DNA of 64,000 bases from Loxodes magnus (GCA_946699065.1 CAMPDV010000207.1:372001-436000), one strand, 5' to 3'. Positions 25,153 to 37,060 are shown, counted from the stretch's first letter. Notes: a model not told the origin generated them from the letters alone. Translations and numbers: made by a program.

Positions 25153-25168
25153 ACGTGTAATTGTGTGT
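25153..25168 (+). promoter_or_regulatory. F1 upstream element, 46 nt before the ATG
   Basis: ACGTGT and TGTGT with starts 10 bp apart, set within AAATAC...GTATTT. It lies inside the inverted-repeat arm, so a mirror copy exists at 28092-28108. Confidence 0.6.
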
Positions 25169-25213
25169 ATTTTATTTAAATACTTAAAATTTTTAATTAC
25201 TTTATAAAAATAA

Positions 25214-26149
25214 ATGTATTAGTAAGAAGACTAACTCATTAAGATTTTATTCCTAAGAAAACTTTTAAGAAAAGCTCAAAAATATAATGGAATCTTTATA
25301 TTCAGCAAATTCGGAATAGGAGTTACTAAATATGAACTCTGTTCTAATCTTAAAGAATCTAGAAACTTCTAATTTATTTCTACCATAAAAATGAATTCAA
25401 ACAATAAATTTACTTACTAAATTCGTAATAATAAAGTCTAAAATGAAACTATAAATGCTTTTACTGATGGGTTGACTTAGTGTGTAGAGCAAATTTATAA
25501 TGATACTCTGCTAGTTTCAGGTGGCTTAAAAGAAGAAGAAAGAAGATTTATAATTAATAATTTAAATAATAAAAATTTAGAATTTTAAATGTAAGTAGGA
25601 AGAAGAACTCATAGAACTAATTTTGACAAATCTTGCTTTGCTTTTATTATTTCAGGACAAAATTTTTAAAACAACTAGTGAATATATTTGCTAGAATGTG
25701 AAGTTTTTAATTTGAAAAATAATAATTTCAAGAAAATTAATTCCATAGAAATACCTATATGTTACTTTGGATGTGATTAAACTGCTTGTTATCTTTGCAC
25801 GTTTGGTGGTTTTTCAAACTATTAAGCATTTAATACAATTTAGATATATGACAAAGCTTAAAATATATGAGAAAAAAGTGAAGTTTAATTAGATAAGGTT
25901 GCCACTGCTTCAGCTATTTATATACCTTATAAAAGAGCATTTTTTATATTTAGTAATGGATACTACAATCTTGACTCTTTATTTTTTGATTAAAAAAAAA
26001 TCGTGCATTTAAATGAATAATTTCCAGTATAAAATCTTAATTCCTATAAGCCAGTTTTAAGTAGAAGCACTGCGTTTCAATTCGATACAAATAGTAATTT
26101 ATTCAGCTACGATTTAAATAGCAAAGGGTGGAGAAAAATTGGATCTTGA
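25214..26149 (+). CDS. Kelch-like protein, subfamily F1, intact (311 aa)
   Basis: ATG 25214 to TGA 26147-26149, 936 bp in phase. Start MYQQEDQLIKILFLRKLLRK, then FSKFGIGVTKYELCSN. Kelch features are VSGG near 107, TFGGF near 198, NIWEKSEV near 222 and SKGWRKI at the end. Internal TGA is Trp at NNQW and NIW; TGG is used at KGW. It sits in the loop between the two inverted-repeat arms, its promoter element being part of the left arm. No membrane segment; presumed intracellular beta-propeller scaffold. It is closest to the copy at 17462. Confidence 0.87.
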
Positions 26150-26635
26150 TAAAGTTGAACTTATATTATTTAAATTATAATTAAAAAAAATATCAATAAG
26201 AGTATTTTATAATGATAATTCAATAAATAAAGTAAAATAATAATTTTATTTATTTTAAAATTTTAATTTGATTTAGAAAAACTAAGAGAGTAGTAATATC
26301 TATGCTTAAATTATATTTATATAATTTTAGTGATACTATAATTTTAATTTTTGTTCTTTTTTTAAATGAGTAAATTTGAAAATAAATAATCTTAAAATTA
26401 TATAAAAAAGATTAAAAATTCCAAAGAAATAAGCAGAAAGATACAACATCCTTAAAATATATGAAATTAAAACAATAGACAGATAACACACTAAATTTTA
26501 AGTAATATCTTGTAAGAAAATAAATTAAATCATTATTAACAAAAGTGTCCATGAATTTAAAGTAAAAAAATTTAAGTCACTAATTAAACTGTTATTGGAT
26601 TCGCAATAAGAATGAAATAAAAATATTTGGCGTTT
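26150..26635. other. AT-rich 3' flank of the kelch gene; nothing recognised
   Basis: No motif or conserved frame was seen; the first 120 bp resemble other F1 3' flanks. Confidence 0.5.
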
Positions 26636-26639
26636 TTGG

Positions 26640-27300
26640 AGGTATTTCAAATCCTTTCCCATCAGTATTTAGATTATTCTAGAGGCTTAATATAATTGTT
26701 TCAAAATCTTTAAAACTCTTCTCCTTGCTATAAATATGATCCTTGAGGTATTTTTTTGCCTAAAAAGTGCTTGCTTGCTTTCTCGTTATTTTTCCAAATT
26801 TGCTGAAATAAAATATTTTCTTTCTTTTTTGGTCTTTATATTGTTGCTTCTTTTTTTTATTCCCCAACTTCTTCTAGTAGTTTCAGTACTCTTATTAGAA
26901 TTTTTGATATTTCTAGCATCTTTTTCCATGGAATTGCTAGAAAGTTGCAATAATAATTTTTTTCTTTTTTAAATCTGAATTTTTGTTTTTATTCTTCTTT
27001 GATTATCATTGGACCATTCGCTTATTCTCTTAGTTCCATTTAACGATACAATTTTTGTTAATTTTCTTCTATTTTTTCTATCTTGCTGCTCAGTTCTTTC
27101 TGCTTCTATTCCGAGATCTAAGATTAACTGTTATAGTTTTGAAATATTTCAGAAGGCTTTAAAGTCACTTTCTTAGATCATAAGTCTCAATTCTACTTCC
27201 TCTGCAATTTTAAACTTTTTCATTAATTTCTTATTTTCTTTCTTAGTTTTTTGTCTCTTCTTGGAGGTTCATCATAATTTTAATTAGCTAATAATAACAT
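26640..27300 (-). pseudogene. Gag-like basic coiled-coil ORF
   Basis: Minus-strand frame KENKKLMKKFKIAEEVELRL, QQLILDLGIEAERTEQQDRK and QLSSNSMEKDARNIKNSN: a basic helical protein resembling the coiled-coil part of the gag-like family. The segment KYFISANLEKQRES sits where the knuckle would be but lacks Cys and His. No good start; the upstream end is in a different frame from the nearest ATG. Likely a decayed member. Confidence 0.35.
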
Positions 27301-27752
27301 TCTTTACTTTGTACCTAAGTCATAATAAAAGCTTTATTATTTCTAATTTAAGATCTTTTTAAGCAAGAATTTAAATTTTTTTAAGTATTATGATTAAATG
27401 AATATTTAAATTTAAAAAGTATCTGATTTTAGAAAATAAAAATAAATTTGTATTTTAAGATAAATAACTTGTTTATAATACTGCAAATATAAGCAAAATT
27501 TTGCATTCATTAAAAAAACGAATTTTATAAAATGTTTCTTAAAAAATAATTGCTACTATTTATTTTTTATATCCTAAATATAAAAAATCTTCGAAATCTA
27601 TTAGCAAAATTAAATGGAGCATTCAAATAGAATGCAAAAAGATCAAATTTTGAAGAATTGAAATTACAAGAAATTGAAATTATTGATTGTTTAGAAGATA
27701 AAAATAAGATTAAATATATTATAAGATAATAATTTTAATTTTTTATTTTAAA

Positions 27753-28062
27753 TCAAATTTCTCTCGAAAGAAAAGTTTTGAACCACTCTCCTTTTTTTAT
27801 TTCGTAAATAAAAAGATCACAAATTTCATTAAATTGATATACAAAATTTTATTACTATAAAGGATTTGCTGTTAAACAAAAATTATTTCCTTCGAAAATG
27901 TTTTCATGCTAATAACGTTTTTCTTTTACTATATCAAATATTTAAGTTTACAAATCTCGATTTAAATTATTATAAATTAGAATAGATTATTTACTTGGTA
28001 AATCAGATAAATAGTAGAATCTTCAATAAGTAAAGATTCGTTTAATTCTTCTCATCGAATTA
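27753..28062 (-). pseudogene. Kelch-like family F2, C-terminal fragment cut by the inverted repeat
   Basis: Contains the C-terminal third of F2, ending GEWFKTFLSREI-TGA at 27753-27755. Similarity to full copies stops at about 28062, exactly where the right arm begins. The arm therefore replaced or displaced the N-terminal part. Confidence 0.8.
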
Positions 28063-28065
28063 AAA

Positions 28066-29256
28066 ATTTTAAGTATTTAAATAAAATACACACAATTACA
28101 CGTATTTAAATCGTCTAATCTCAGATACCATTTTATTTTAAATAAAATACTATAAATTATTTGTTATTAAAGAAATAAATTAGTTTACAAGAGTTATATC
28201 TCTGCTCTTTTCAAGATATAGAAGATAATTTCTCTAAATATATTATAAGACAAGTAATAAAATATTTAATATGATGAGTAATAAGAATAACTAAATCATT
28301 ATTATAAATGATTATACAAAGTCTGTAACAATTTATATTTTATTTTTTAATCTAGATAAGAAAGATTTATTCAAAATTTATCTTTTAGCATTTAATTAAT
28401 TTTTATTGTTTTTTTTATTTTAAAAATTATAGTTACTTCGACGTTTTAGCTCATATATTTACAAATTTATGCATGAATGAAATGATAAACGACATTTCCT
28501 ATATTTAAAAATATTTTTTTAGTTTAAATTATTCTTCTAAAATATCTCTATGATTATAATTTTTTTCTTAATATATTTCAAGCGATAAAATTTCTAATTT
28601 TTTATTCTAGATATTAAAACTTAAAGGATTACTATATTTAAATACCCGAATATATATTTTTAGATTATATTGGCAATTTCTTTTAAATTTAGAGATTTAT
28701 TTTTGAATAAAAGCATAAACGTTGACTAAAGATAATGAATTGTATAATCCTTATTTTATACATATTAATGTTTTTATTCTATATATTTTATTTTTTCAGT
28801 ATTTTTTATGCTAATTTTATAAAATTTTTATAAGTAGAAAAAAGAAAATGAAATTTATTTGACAAATAGATAGAATAAAACTTAAAAAATACAAAAAAGA
28901 GACATACAGATGAAATGTAATTAAATAAACAAGCGAAAAAGATAAAAATTTAATAAATAATAATTGATGCTCAATTACTCTAAAGAGATCTTTTAGAAGA
29001 AATTGATCCTGAACTCTCAAATTAATAGGTATTAGATATGCTAGAAGAGGAACTTGATGAAGCACAAGAAATTCAAAGAGACCAGATGAAGCTAGAATTA
29101 TTTTTAGACTATTATTAACATATAAATTTGGTTTCTTTAACTTCCGTGGTGATCCAAATAAAAGTGGTACCACGATAATTTAATTAATTAATTTATTTAT
29201 TTTATTTATAAAATTTTTCAATTATTTTCAGTTTATATACTTTAAAAAATTATCTT
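28066..29256 (-). repeat. Right arm of the 1.19-kb inverted repeat
   Basis: Mirror copy of 24003-25187. Its inner end carries an F1 CGTGT element (28092-28108) pointing toward 28066, but no F1 gene follows: the promoter is orphaned against an F2 fragment. Its outer end abuts the 3' tail of the LINE. Confidence 0.93.
28804..29170 (+). CDS. Acidic helical ORF inside the inverted-repeat arm (copy 2)
   Basis: Same protein as 24087-24453 on the other arm (EEIDPELSNQQVLDMLEEE and neighbours). The frame stays open past the arm end to TGA at 29287-29289, so the true 3' limit is unclear. Function unknown. Confidence 0.4.
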
Positions 29257-29296
29257 TAAATTTAAATTTAAACTAAAAGAGTTTTTTGATGTCTTT

Positions 29297-29322
29297 AATT
29301 GCAAGAATTGCTTCTTTCAATT
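29297..29322 (-). terminator. LINE 3' hairpin overlapping the ORF2 stop
   Basis: AATTGAAAGAAGCAATTCTT followed by its complement. In the copy at 50467-50495 the stem is a perfect 11-bp inverted repeat; here it has one mismatch. The TGA stop of ORF2 lies within the left stem. In other LINEs such 3' structures are recognised by the reverse transcriptase; here that role is inferred. Confidence 0.55.
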
Positions 29323-32300
29323 ATAGACGTTAGTAAATGTTTTTAAATTGTTTGTTAATCTTGTTTACATCTCATCATTTTTCTTTAATTAGTTCTTCTT
29401 TCTATTCATCTTTACCTTCTTCCTTTTTTGCTCTCTCCATTTCTAGATTCTCAAGTATCCTTGTCATTAGCTTCTTATGAAATATTTCGATCTATAAGTC
29501 TAAATACTCCAATTTAGACCTTGAAAATGAGTTTAGTATTCTTGATCGTATAGTATAAGGCGACTTAAGTCATAATTTCCGATCTTTTCCGATAATCAAT
29601 TCATTATATTAGAATAGTACACACATTTAAAGATATGCTCGAAAGTTTCATACTCTCCACACATACAAAAGGGATTATCAATGGGGTAATGACGATCTTA
29701 AAGATACTTACGGAAATTATAAGTTTAGGTTCTAAGTTTATATATACTGATAATTTCTCGTCTGTACTATTTGTTTAATTTCGTATAAGTAATTTGTGGA
29801 AATTGTTAAAGATTACCAAATTATTCAGTATATACTTTAGCTGTTTTCATCCTCATAAATTTTTTAGTAGCTACTTTGTAGAAATATTGTTGTATTTTTT
29901 CTCTTACATGTTTAGTAAAAGTTTTAAGATTGGTATTATTCTATTAATTCTGCAGATCGATATTATAAAGGTCTGATAATTGCTACACTTAATCGTAGTA
30001 TTGAAATCCTTTTTTCCTTATATTAATGAAAAGAGAGCCTATTGTTGGTCTTGGAAAATCAGTACTTTCTTATTTAATTTTATGGTAGAATCTGAAGAAT
30101 TTTATAGCCATAATGTGCTTAAAGGGTAATCAATTCAGGTCTATATAACATGATTCATTAAATGTTGAAATTGCTATTTAAAAAGCTTTTCTTGAAATTA
30201 ATCTCATGCTTGATTCTATTCTGTTCAGAACTCCAGTTACTCCTTTTAGAATACTTCATGGTACTAAGTCTCCTCCATATTCTGCTTTAGGTAATGTAAA
30301 AAGTCTACATAAAGCTTTAAAATGTCAAGGAGTTACATTCATATATCTCATCAGTTAAAAAACAGCTTTCTTCATTGCAGCTATATATTTAAATTCAACT
30401 TCTTTGCAATGGGGATTTAAGTTCTTCTTCTAATGTAGAATAACTCCTAAATATGTTACTTGTTCTTTTTAAGTAATTGGTTAATTTCCTAATTATAAAT
30501 TTAAAATTTATTATTTCTGATTCTTCTTTAGAAATTAGATGCATTCGGATTTGGTAACATTAATCTTTAAATGTGTTCATGCAAAAACTTTATTTGATTC
30601 ATTTATTAAATTCTACATCTACTTTGCAGATTTGGAAAGAAGAATAAGATCATCTGCCCATCCTCTACAAGCGAAGCTAATACTTGAATCCTGGCATTTA
30701 AATCCCAATTAGTTACTTTTACTTTCCAGATATCTAATTACTATGTCATAATACAATAATGCTAAAACTGGTCCATGAGAACTTCCTTACATAACTCCAT
30801 TGTTGAATTATAAAGTTCTGGTGCTCTTTCCATCTATGATAAATGAAGAATTTAGGTTTTTATAAAACGATTCTAATGCTATTATTATTCCAAGTGGTAG
30901 TTTAACTCTCTTAAGTTAATCAAACAAGAGTCTTCTTTCTATTGAGTCAAACATTTTTTCAACGTCTATCAGTGTTGCTATCAATTTAGTCTTACCTTTA
31001 GCACATTTCCGATAGTTATCAATTATTTGTTATATTATTCAAATTTATTAAGTTGTTTATCTGTTTTTCATAAATCCCATTTATGAAGGGTGAATCAAAT
31101 TTCTCTAATAAATTAGATTGTATATTCTTTTTGTTAAAGCTTTATCATATAGTTTTAGAATAGTATTAATAAGAGAAATAGGTAGTCAGTTTTTCCAATC
31201 ATCTTTATTTCCTTTTTTAAATATTGGAATTATCACCGATATATTTAATTCCTAAGGGATTCTTCCAAGTCTTAGCATATTATTCAGAAAAGAATGAAGA
31301 ATTATTAATAAATATTATCCACCATATTTCAGAAGTTCGCCTTTTATTCCATCTGGACCAGCTGCTTTTCCATTCGGAATTTCTTTTATAATTTCTTATA
31401 TTTCTTTTATGGTAAAAATATCAAATCCTTACAAATACGAGAGTGGATAATCTTTAATTTCTTAAATATTATCGTATATTTTATCTATTTTTTAATTACT
31501 AAGATTTATCTATTCTTGAGTTAGATTAGAATGCTTGCTAAAAACACAATTTTCCCATGATTCAATGAATTTATTTTTGATTTCTTAATTAAAGTTCATA
31601 GTATTTCTCTTCAAAGGATTTAAAATTTTCTTAGCTTGTGAAAAAATTTCCTTAGAATCTCCATTAAGAAGTAGAAATTTCTTTTTTGCTTTGTTTTTTT
31701 TTAATTTTCATAGATTATACTTGAAGTCTTTCCAAAGTCGTTTTGCTTCCTCATGAAGATTAGTTACTTACTAGTTTATTCTTCCAAATTTTACGTGAGC
31801 TTCCTTATATTCTGAGTTAGCTCTTTTTGCCTCTATATATTTCTTTGTGAGAGCTCGAGGAAGTTTGTTATAATTTGAGTCTGGAATAAACGAACCTAAT
31901 GTTTGATCAGCATTGTCTTAAATATTACTTTTGATACATTCATATTAATCTTCAAGATTATCTTAATCTATTTAAAAGAATTCTAGATAAGTTTGTAGGA
32001 AAGATTCTTAATATTTTTGCCTATCTATTGCATCTTATAATCTATTTATTTTATATTTTCTCTGAGTTATCTTTTCACAATATACTATAGAATTATTGAT
32101 AAAGTCGACAGTGATTGGAATATGATCAGAAAATAAACTATTATTATGAGCAGTGAAATTTGCAAACTAATTAACGTTCAAATGGTTGTTTATAATGATA
32201 TAATCATTACAATACGTTTTTCCTGTTCCTTTGTGAATACATGTATTAATGTTGCTATCATTCACTATCTCAAGATCGTTTTATAGTAAGAATTCTTATA

Positions 32301-32763
32301 GTCTAATGTTATTATCATAAGCATTTTCAGGATTATCACCGAAATCTTATAAAAGAGCATTGAAATCTCCCATTAGTATATGTGGATTATCATTATATAA
32401 ATTCAGCAATGTATTTAGTTGTTCATAAGCTAAATCTTTAAAATCTTAACTTTTTCCATTATCAGGCATGTAACAGGACATGATTAAAATATTATCCAGT
32501 TTAATTTTTATGAATCTATTTATTTCTTTTTCAACTTATATATGTATTTCTGTGCTATTAAATTCTTCTCCTACAATTAAGCATACACCTCCTCCTTTTC
32601 CTGAGTTCTTAAAATATGTTTTAAATCCATTTATCAATATTGGAGGAAAGTCATCTTTTTATCAGGTTTCGTTTATTGATAAAATATCTATACTGTTATC
32701 TCTGATAAATTCTTCAATATTCAAGCACTTGCTCGCTATTCCATTAATATTTATATGTCCCAT
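29317..32763 (-). CDS. LINE ORF2: APE endonuclease + reverse transcriptase, 1148 aa
   Basis: ATG 32761-32763 to TGA 29317-29319, exactly 1149 codons without a frameshift. Residues 1-230 are an apurinic-endonuclease-like domain: NING, the catalytic-Glu motif NETW, GGGVCL, YMPDNG, GDFNA, and SDHIPI at the end. The RT follows from about residue 450: NGKAAGPDGIKGELLKYGG, the region PISLINTILKLYDKAL, SSHGPVLALLYYDIV and the catalytic WADDLILL. The C-terminus has DLNWLPFKH and the zinc-like FCMCGEYETFEHIFKC. Around ten internal TGA codons fall at Trp positions, including DLNW and FAWTHLKIN. It nicks DNA and copies its own RNA at the target. Upstream in-frame residues INLKIK suggest initiation could lie slightly earlier. 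Confidence 0.92.
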
Positions 32764-34940
32764 CTTTATTTTTAAATTTATTAGTCCTTTCTAATTTTTT
32801 CCGAACCTGCAGGTAGACCACTTTCGTAAATGCAAATGCTTTTCTATCCTTATTGGTTAATCTAAATATGTACTAATCTTTTTCCATACTCAGGATGTAA
32901 ATGAAAATATTGTATCAAAATATATATTACTTACGTCGTATATTTTTTAAGTAGCTTTCTATCTATGTCAATTTTACTTTTCACACTATCACATGTACCT
33001 TATTCTAAATCTTAAGTAACTGTGACATATCTACCTTATATATTTTACATTTCGTACTATGGACGTCTTCAAGTTTCGGATTTAATAAACTTTTAAAGTT
33101 ATAGACTAGTCAGATTGAAATAACATATTATTTAATCGCACTCTTTTTTATTATTATGTTTACTCATACGTTTTGCTGGCTGAATTGTTTTATCTTCTTC
33201 TTCATGTTTCCTTTTAAGAATATTAAGATTAATATTGGAAGATAAGGTTTAATTCTGATAAATAGCATCGATCGAATCTGTTTAGTTTTATTAATCTTTT
33301 TTTCATCTTTTAGTAGAATAATTAAATATATCTGTTTTCAAATTTTAATTAAGTTTTTAAAACTCTTCTATTTTTATCTCAAGTGTCTACATATTTTGGG
33401 TACTTTAAATGAATTTTAAGTTGAGTTAGTGATATTAATGCTATAGTAAAACAAAATCTTCATCTGGCAATTTTATTTGACAGATTAGTTATTATGTTAT
33501 TTATAATAGTATTAGTTTATGCTTCCTATTAATTATTTTAAGTTTACATTAACTTGTCTTGCTTGATTATATTTGTTTGAGTAAATTTTTGACACAAAAA
33601 AGCTGTTTATTATTTATTTATATTATCTGTTTAGATAATACTATCCTTTGTTTAAATATTTCCATATAATGTCTAAGTTTATGCATCTACAAATTACTTC
33701 TTCTAAAATAATTCTTTATACATTTGAATTTCCTTATTTTTTAATAGAATTTAATTTTGAAAAGCTATATTTATTTCATAGTTTTATTATCTTTACTTAT
33801 CTAATTCGATTTTAAAGTTAAAATTTCCATTTAAGCTTTCTATTCTTAATCTATAAATTACTTATTTTAGTTTTATAATTTTACATATTAAGAATATAAC
33901 TCTTGGAGTTAAATTTCGGTTATTATTTTTTATTAGGTAATTTGTTGAAGTAAATATTAGTTCTATTCTAATATAGTCTATTGATATCCTAGCTAAATTT
34001 TATTTAGAAAGTTATCTATTTCAATCTAAGTAAAATTTCTAATTTTATTAAAGTTTTGGCATAGTGAATTATTTGCTCCTATCATTTAAGCTTAAGTAAA
34101 GCTTTAATTAGCATTGGTTTCAATTTGAATCTCTTAATTAGATTATATTTCATCTTTTTAATTGACTTAATTCTCATAGTTTTTCTATTATATCTAAATT
34201 TCTTGAACTATATTAATTATTTCATCTGTTTAAACTATTTAGTTACTGTAACAAGTGGAGAAGTTTGTTTAAGTAATTTTATGAACTAGTTATTTTGATA
34301 GCATTTTTTTGTGATATTGCTATATATCAGATTTGATTGACTAAAAATTGCTCTATAGTTGTTTATATTTCTAATAAATTTTATTTATATAAGTTTTATA
34401 ATATATTTTGGATATTTCTTAGTTACTTATCAATGTTTCAATATCTCGATCATATTTTGCTTTTATATTAATTAGCATTTCATTTAATTATTGGTTCTTA
34501 TCTATAAATCTTTATATATTATGTTTAAGTTCTTTTATTTCTAAGGTAAATAAGTTCTCATTAGACTAATTAATTATTTGATTTTATATTACATTTCTTA
34601 AATCACCAGTTTAATTTTAAGGTTGTTTACTCTGAAGATTAGGTAAATAATGATTATTTGAATTATCAGGATTAGTAATATTATTTTATTTCTGACTAAT
34701 TTAGTTATTTGAAATTTAATAGAATTGTTAATTAATATTATTCAAAAATGAATCTTAAGTTTATGTTATTTTTGACTACCATAAAAGGGTATTTTTATTT
34801 GAATTTTAATTAGGATTTGAAGGTATATCTTTTGAATTCTAACTATCTAAGATAATATAGTATAAGTTATTATTTAGATAATTTAAAGATGTATATAAGG
34901 ATTTAGTTTTTTATTTAAATTTAATATAAAATTTTATCAT
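32721..34940 (-). CDS. LINE ORF1: Gln/Asn-rich coiled-coil protein, 739 aa
   Basis: ATG 34938-34940 to TGA 32721-32723, 740 codons in one phase. The N-terminal third is Asn/Gln-rich; the middle has long helical segments (LFTLEIKELKHNIQRFID, LEQNQYLLQQITQQKIITE). The C-terminal part reads ICYFNLTSLQLQKFIK, SETWRRPQYEMQN, GRYVTVTQDLEQG and HPEYGKRLVHIQINQQG. TGA is Trp at KRW and SETW. Between about 33480 and 33760 a second frame reads in the same Gln/Thr-rich style as the rest, so two compensating indels are possible there. ORF1 proteins bind element RNA; no RNA-binding fold is identified here. It ends 43 nt inside ORF2. Confidence 0.75.
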
Positions 34941-35869
34941 TTTTCTAATGAAATAAATTCTTTCGACTACATTTCTTTTATAACTTCGTAAATAAAAAGA
35001 TCACAAGTATGATTAAACTGATATACAACATTTTATTAAAGAGGATTTGCTACTAAACATAAATCATTTCCTATAAAAGCATTACCATGCTAATAACATT
35101 TTTCTTTATATAAATCAAATATTTAAGTTTTCAAAATTTTATTACAGTTGTTATAAACTAATATAAATTGTCTACTAGGTAAATCAGAAGATATAGTAGT
35201 ATTTTTAACAGGTAAATAATCGTTTATTTCTTTTCATTGGTTACTTTTTATTTGAAATCTTCTTATTTTATTAAGGTAATTTTACTAAGAGTGATCACCT
35301 CCAAAAATATAAATATAAGGTAATTTTATATTTACTCCAAATCCTCATAATCTTTCATTATTTTAGGCCATATCTTAAATTTAGATTATATTTTATCCTT
35401 ATTTTAGATTAAGCAATTTACATGAATTAGAATAGAATCCACTAAGAAAAAACATTTATTCTTTGTTAAAAGCAACTCCATGCATTCCCCTTTAAAATTT
35501 AATTTCATTTTATCACATTTATCTAATTTGTAAAAGGTTAGTCTTTTTAAGAAATCTCCACCAGAAAGAATCAAATTGTTTTCATTTAATTGTAAAGCTC
35601 GTTTCTAATTTGAACTAAAAGATTCTATTTCCTTTTAGGATTTATCTACTCTTTATTATTTTATGTTATACTCAAATAGGATACAAGAATTATAAGAAAA
35701 GTCTTATAAACTTTATCGTTATCATAAACATAGTTAGGGCATATTTCGTATTTTACATTTCCTAAGCCTATTTTTTAGAAGATATAATTTCAATTTTTAT
35801 AATTTTCCTAAGAAAAATGATTTTTACTATATTATGCTATTTACTGGATTTTTAAATTTCTTGATCCAT
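34937..35869 (-). pseudogene. Kelch-like family F2, degraded copy abutting the LINE
   Basis: Start MDQEI (ATG 35867-35869) is followed by IIFLRKI, then a deletion of about a dozen bases shifts the frame. The kelch body remains recognisable (FGG region near 35300, SGG near 35575). The C-terminus has a changed Trp codon and ends at TGA 34937-34939, which overlaps the ATG of LINE ORF1 (ATGA). Same strand as the LINE. Confidence 0.75.
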
Positions 35870-36193
35870 TTTTATAATAAAATTAAGCTGAAATTTTCAG
35901 TTAAAATGTTGATTTATTGTTTTTATTTTTATTACTTTCTAGTTATAATGCATAATTTATAATAAGCTTAACTATTATTTTTATTTATATTCTTTTTTTA
36001 ATGGTAAATTTTATAATTCTTAAATTTTTAATCAATTGTTGTTAATAACTTTTGTTCTTTTTATATCTTGAAACAAATTAGCAATAATTCATGTATTTAC
36101 ATTTTTTAATTTTAACATTTTTAGTATTTTAAAATAAATTAGAATATTTAATCATTTAAAGATTAAATATAATTTAATATTCTTAGATATAAA

Positions 36194-37060
36194 ATGGCTT
36201 CTAAGAAATAACAGAACTTTGAACAAAACATTTAAACAGGAAAATTCTCTAAAAAATAAAAAAGTGAAATAATTACAATGAGTGAAAGTGAGAAATATGA
36301 TTGATATGACGAACATTAACCACTTGGAAATCCAGAATTAAAAAAACTTCCGACACAAACTCAAATAGAAATATTATCTAAGTCATTAAAAGAGTTTATG
36401 TTTAAAAATAGATACCTCACTGATAAAGTAGAAAAATTAGAAAAACTAATAACTTCTTTACTTGAGAAACAATATTAATAATCATAAGAAATAGAAAACA
36501 AACTGGAACAAAGAATTCTTTAAATTTAATAATAAATTCAGGTAACGCCATTTTCGTTTTAACAGAATTAATCAGATCCTATGGAAATAGAAAATGAAGC
36601 CTCAAATTAAAATAAACAGTAAACGTTTATTTAAAATAAGTAGTAAATTTAAATTAAATAAGTATTACATGAATAATAGTCTAAAAGAAGAATAAAATGC
36701 TACGTGTGCAATAAATAACACCAATGAAAATACTGCTACTAACTAAGCGAAATTTAAAGAAAGAATAAATAAGATATTTTTAGAAAACTATTTAGGATAT
36801 ATCCAACATAAAGCGGAAAAATTTATGGAAAAAAATTCTTTAATTCAAATCTTAATACTTGGAGAAATAATTAGGAACGCTACATGCAAGATGAAAACTA
36901 TTCAGAATATTAAAGGATGGTGCGCTAATGAAGTGCTACACCGCCTAACTAAGCACTAGTAGAAATTCAAGACAAACTAATGGAGACAAGCTGATAGAAT
37001 AGGTCAGATGGCTGACTACTAAGGCTTTAACAAAGTTTTTTAACTTTAACTTTAACTTTA
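36194..37060 (+). CDS. Gag-like protein with MEIE linker and zinc knuckle
   Basis: ATG 36194, MASKKQQNFEQN. Coiled coil around codons 65-115 (TDKVEKLEKLITSLLEKQYQ, SQEIENKLEQRI), then the linker DPMEIENEAS shared with the copies at 53.5 and 63 kb. The knuckle-like CYVCNKQHQWKYC follows (C-X2-C-X3-H-X4-C, one residue short of canonical; W is TGA). Continues LSEIQRKNKQDIFRKL and on to about 37000. In-frame TGA at several plausible Trp sites; the 3' limit is set where a GC-richer island begins. N-terminus identical to the frameshifted copy at 373. Presumed Gag of a retroelement. Confidence 0.6.

Larger units (their letters stand above)
24003..25187 (+). repeat. Left arm of a 1.19-kb near-perfect inverted repeat
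   Basis: Reverse complement of 28066-29256, with only scattered substitutions and a few 1-nt indels. It contains an Asp/Glu-rich reading frame on the minus strand, an F1-type upstream flank, and the F1 CGTGT element at its inner end, directly before the F1 gene at 25214. The near-identity contrasts with the strong divergence of all other repeats here, so the arms are recent or kept alike by gene conversion. Confidence 0.93.
29257..34940 (-). mobile_element. Non-LTR retrotransposon (LINE), apparently full length
   Basis: About 5.7 kb on the minus strand: ORF1 (32721-34940), ORF2 (29317-32763) overlapping it by 43 bp in a different frame, a 3' hairpin at 29297-29322 and a short repetitive tail (AAATTT units). 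No long terminal repeats flank it. It lies between an F2 kelch copy upstream and the inverted-repeat arm downstream. Fragments of relatives are at 13000, 16370, 38150 and 50200. The long intact ORF2 suggests recent activity. Confidence 0.88.
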
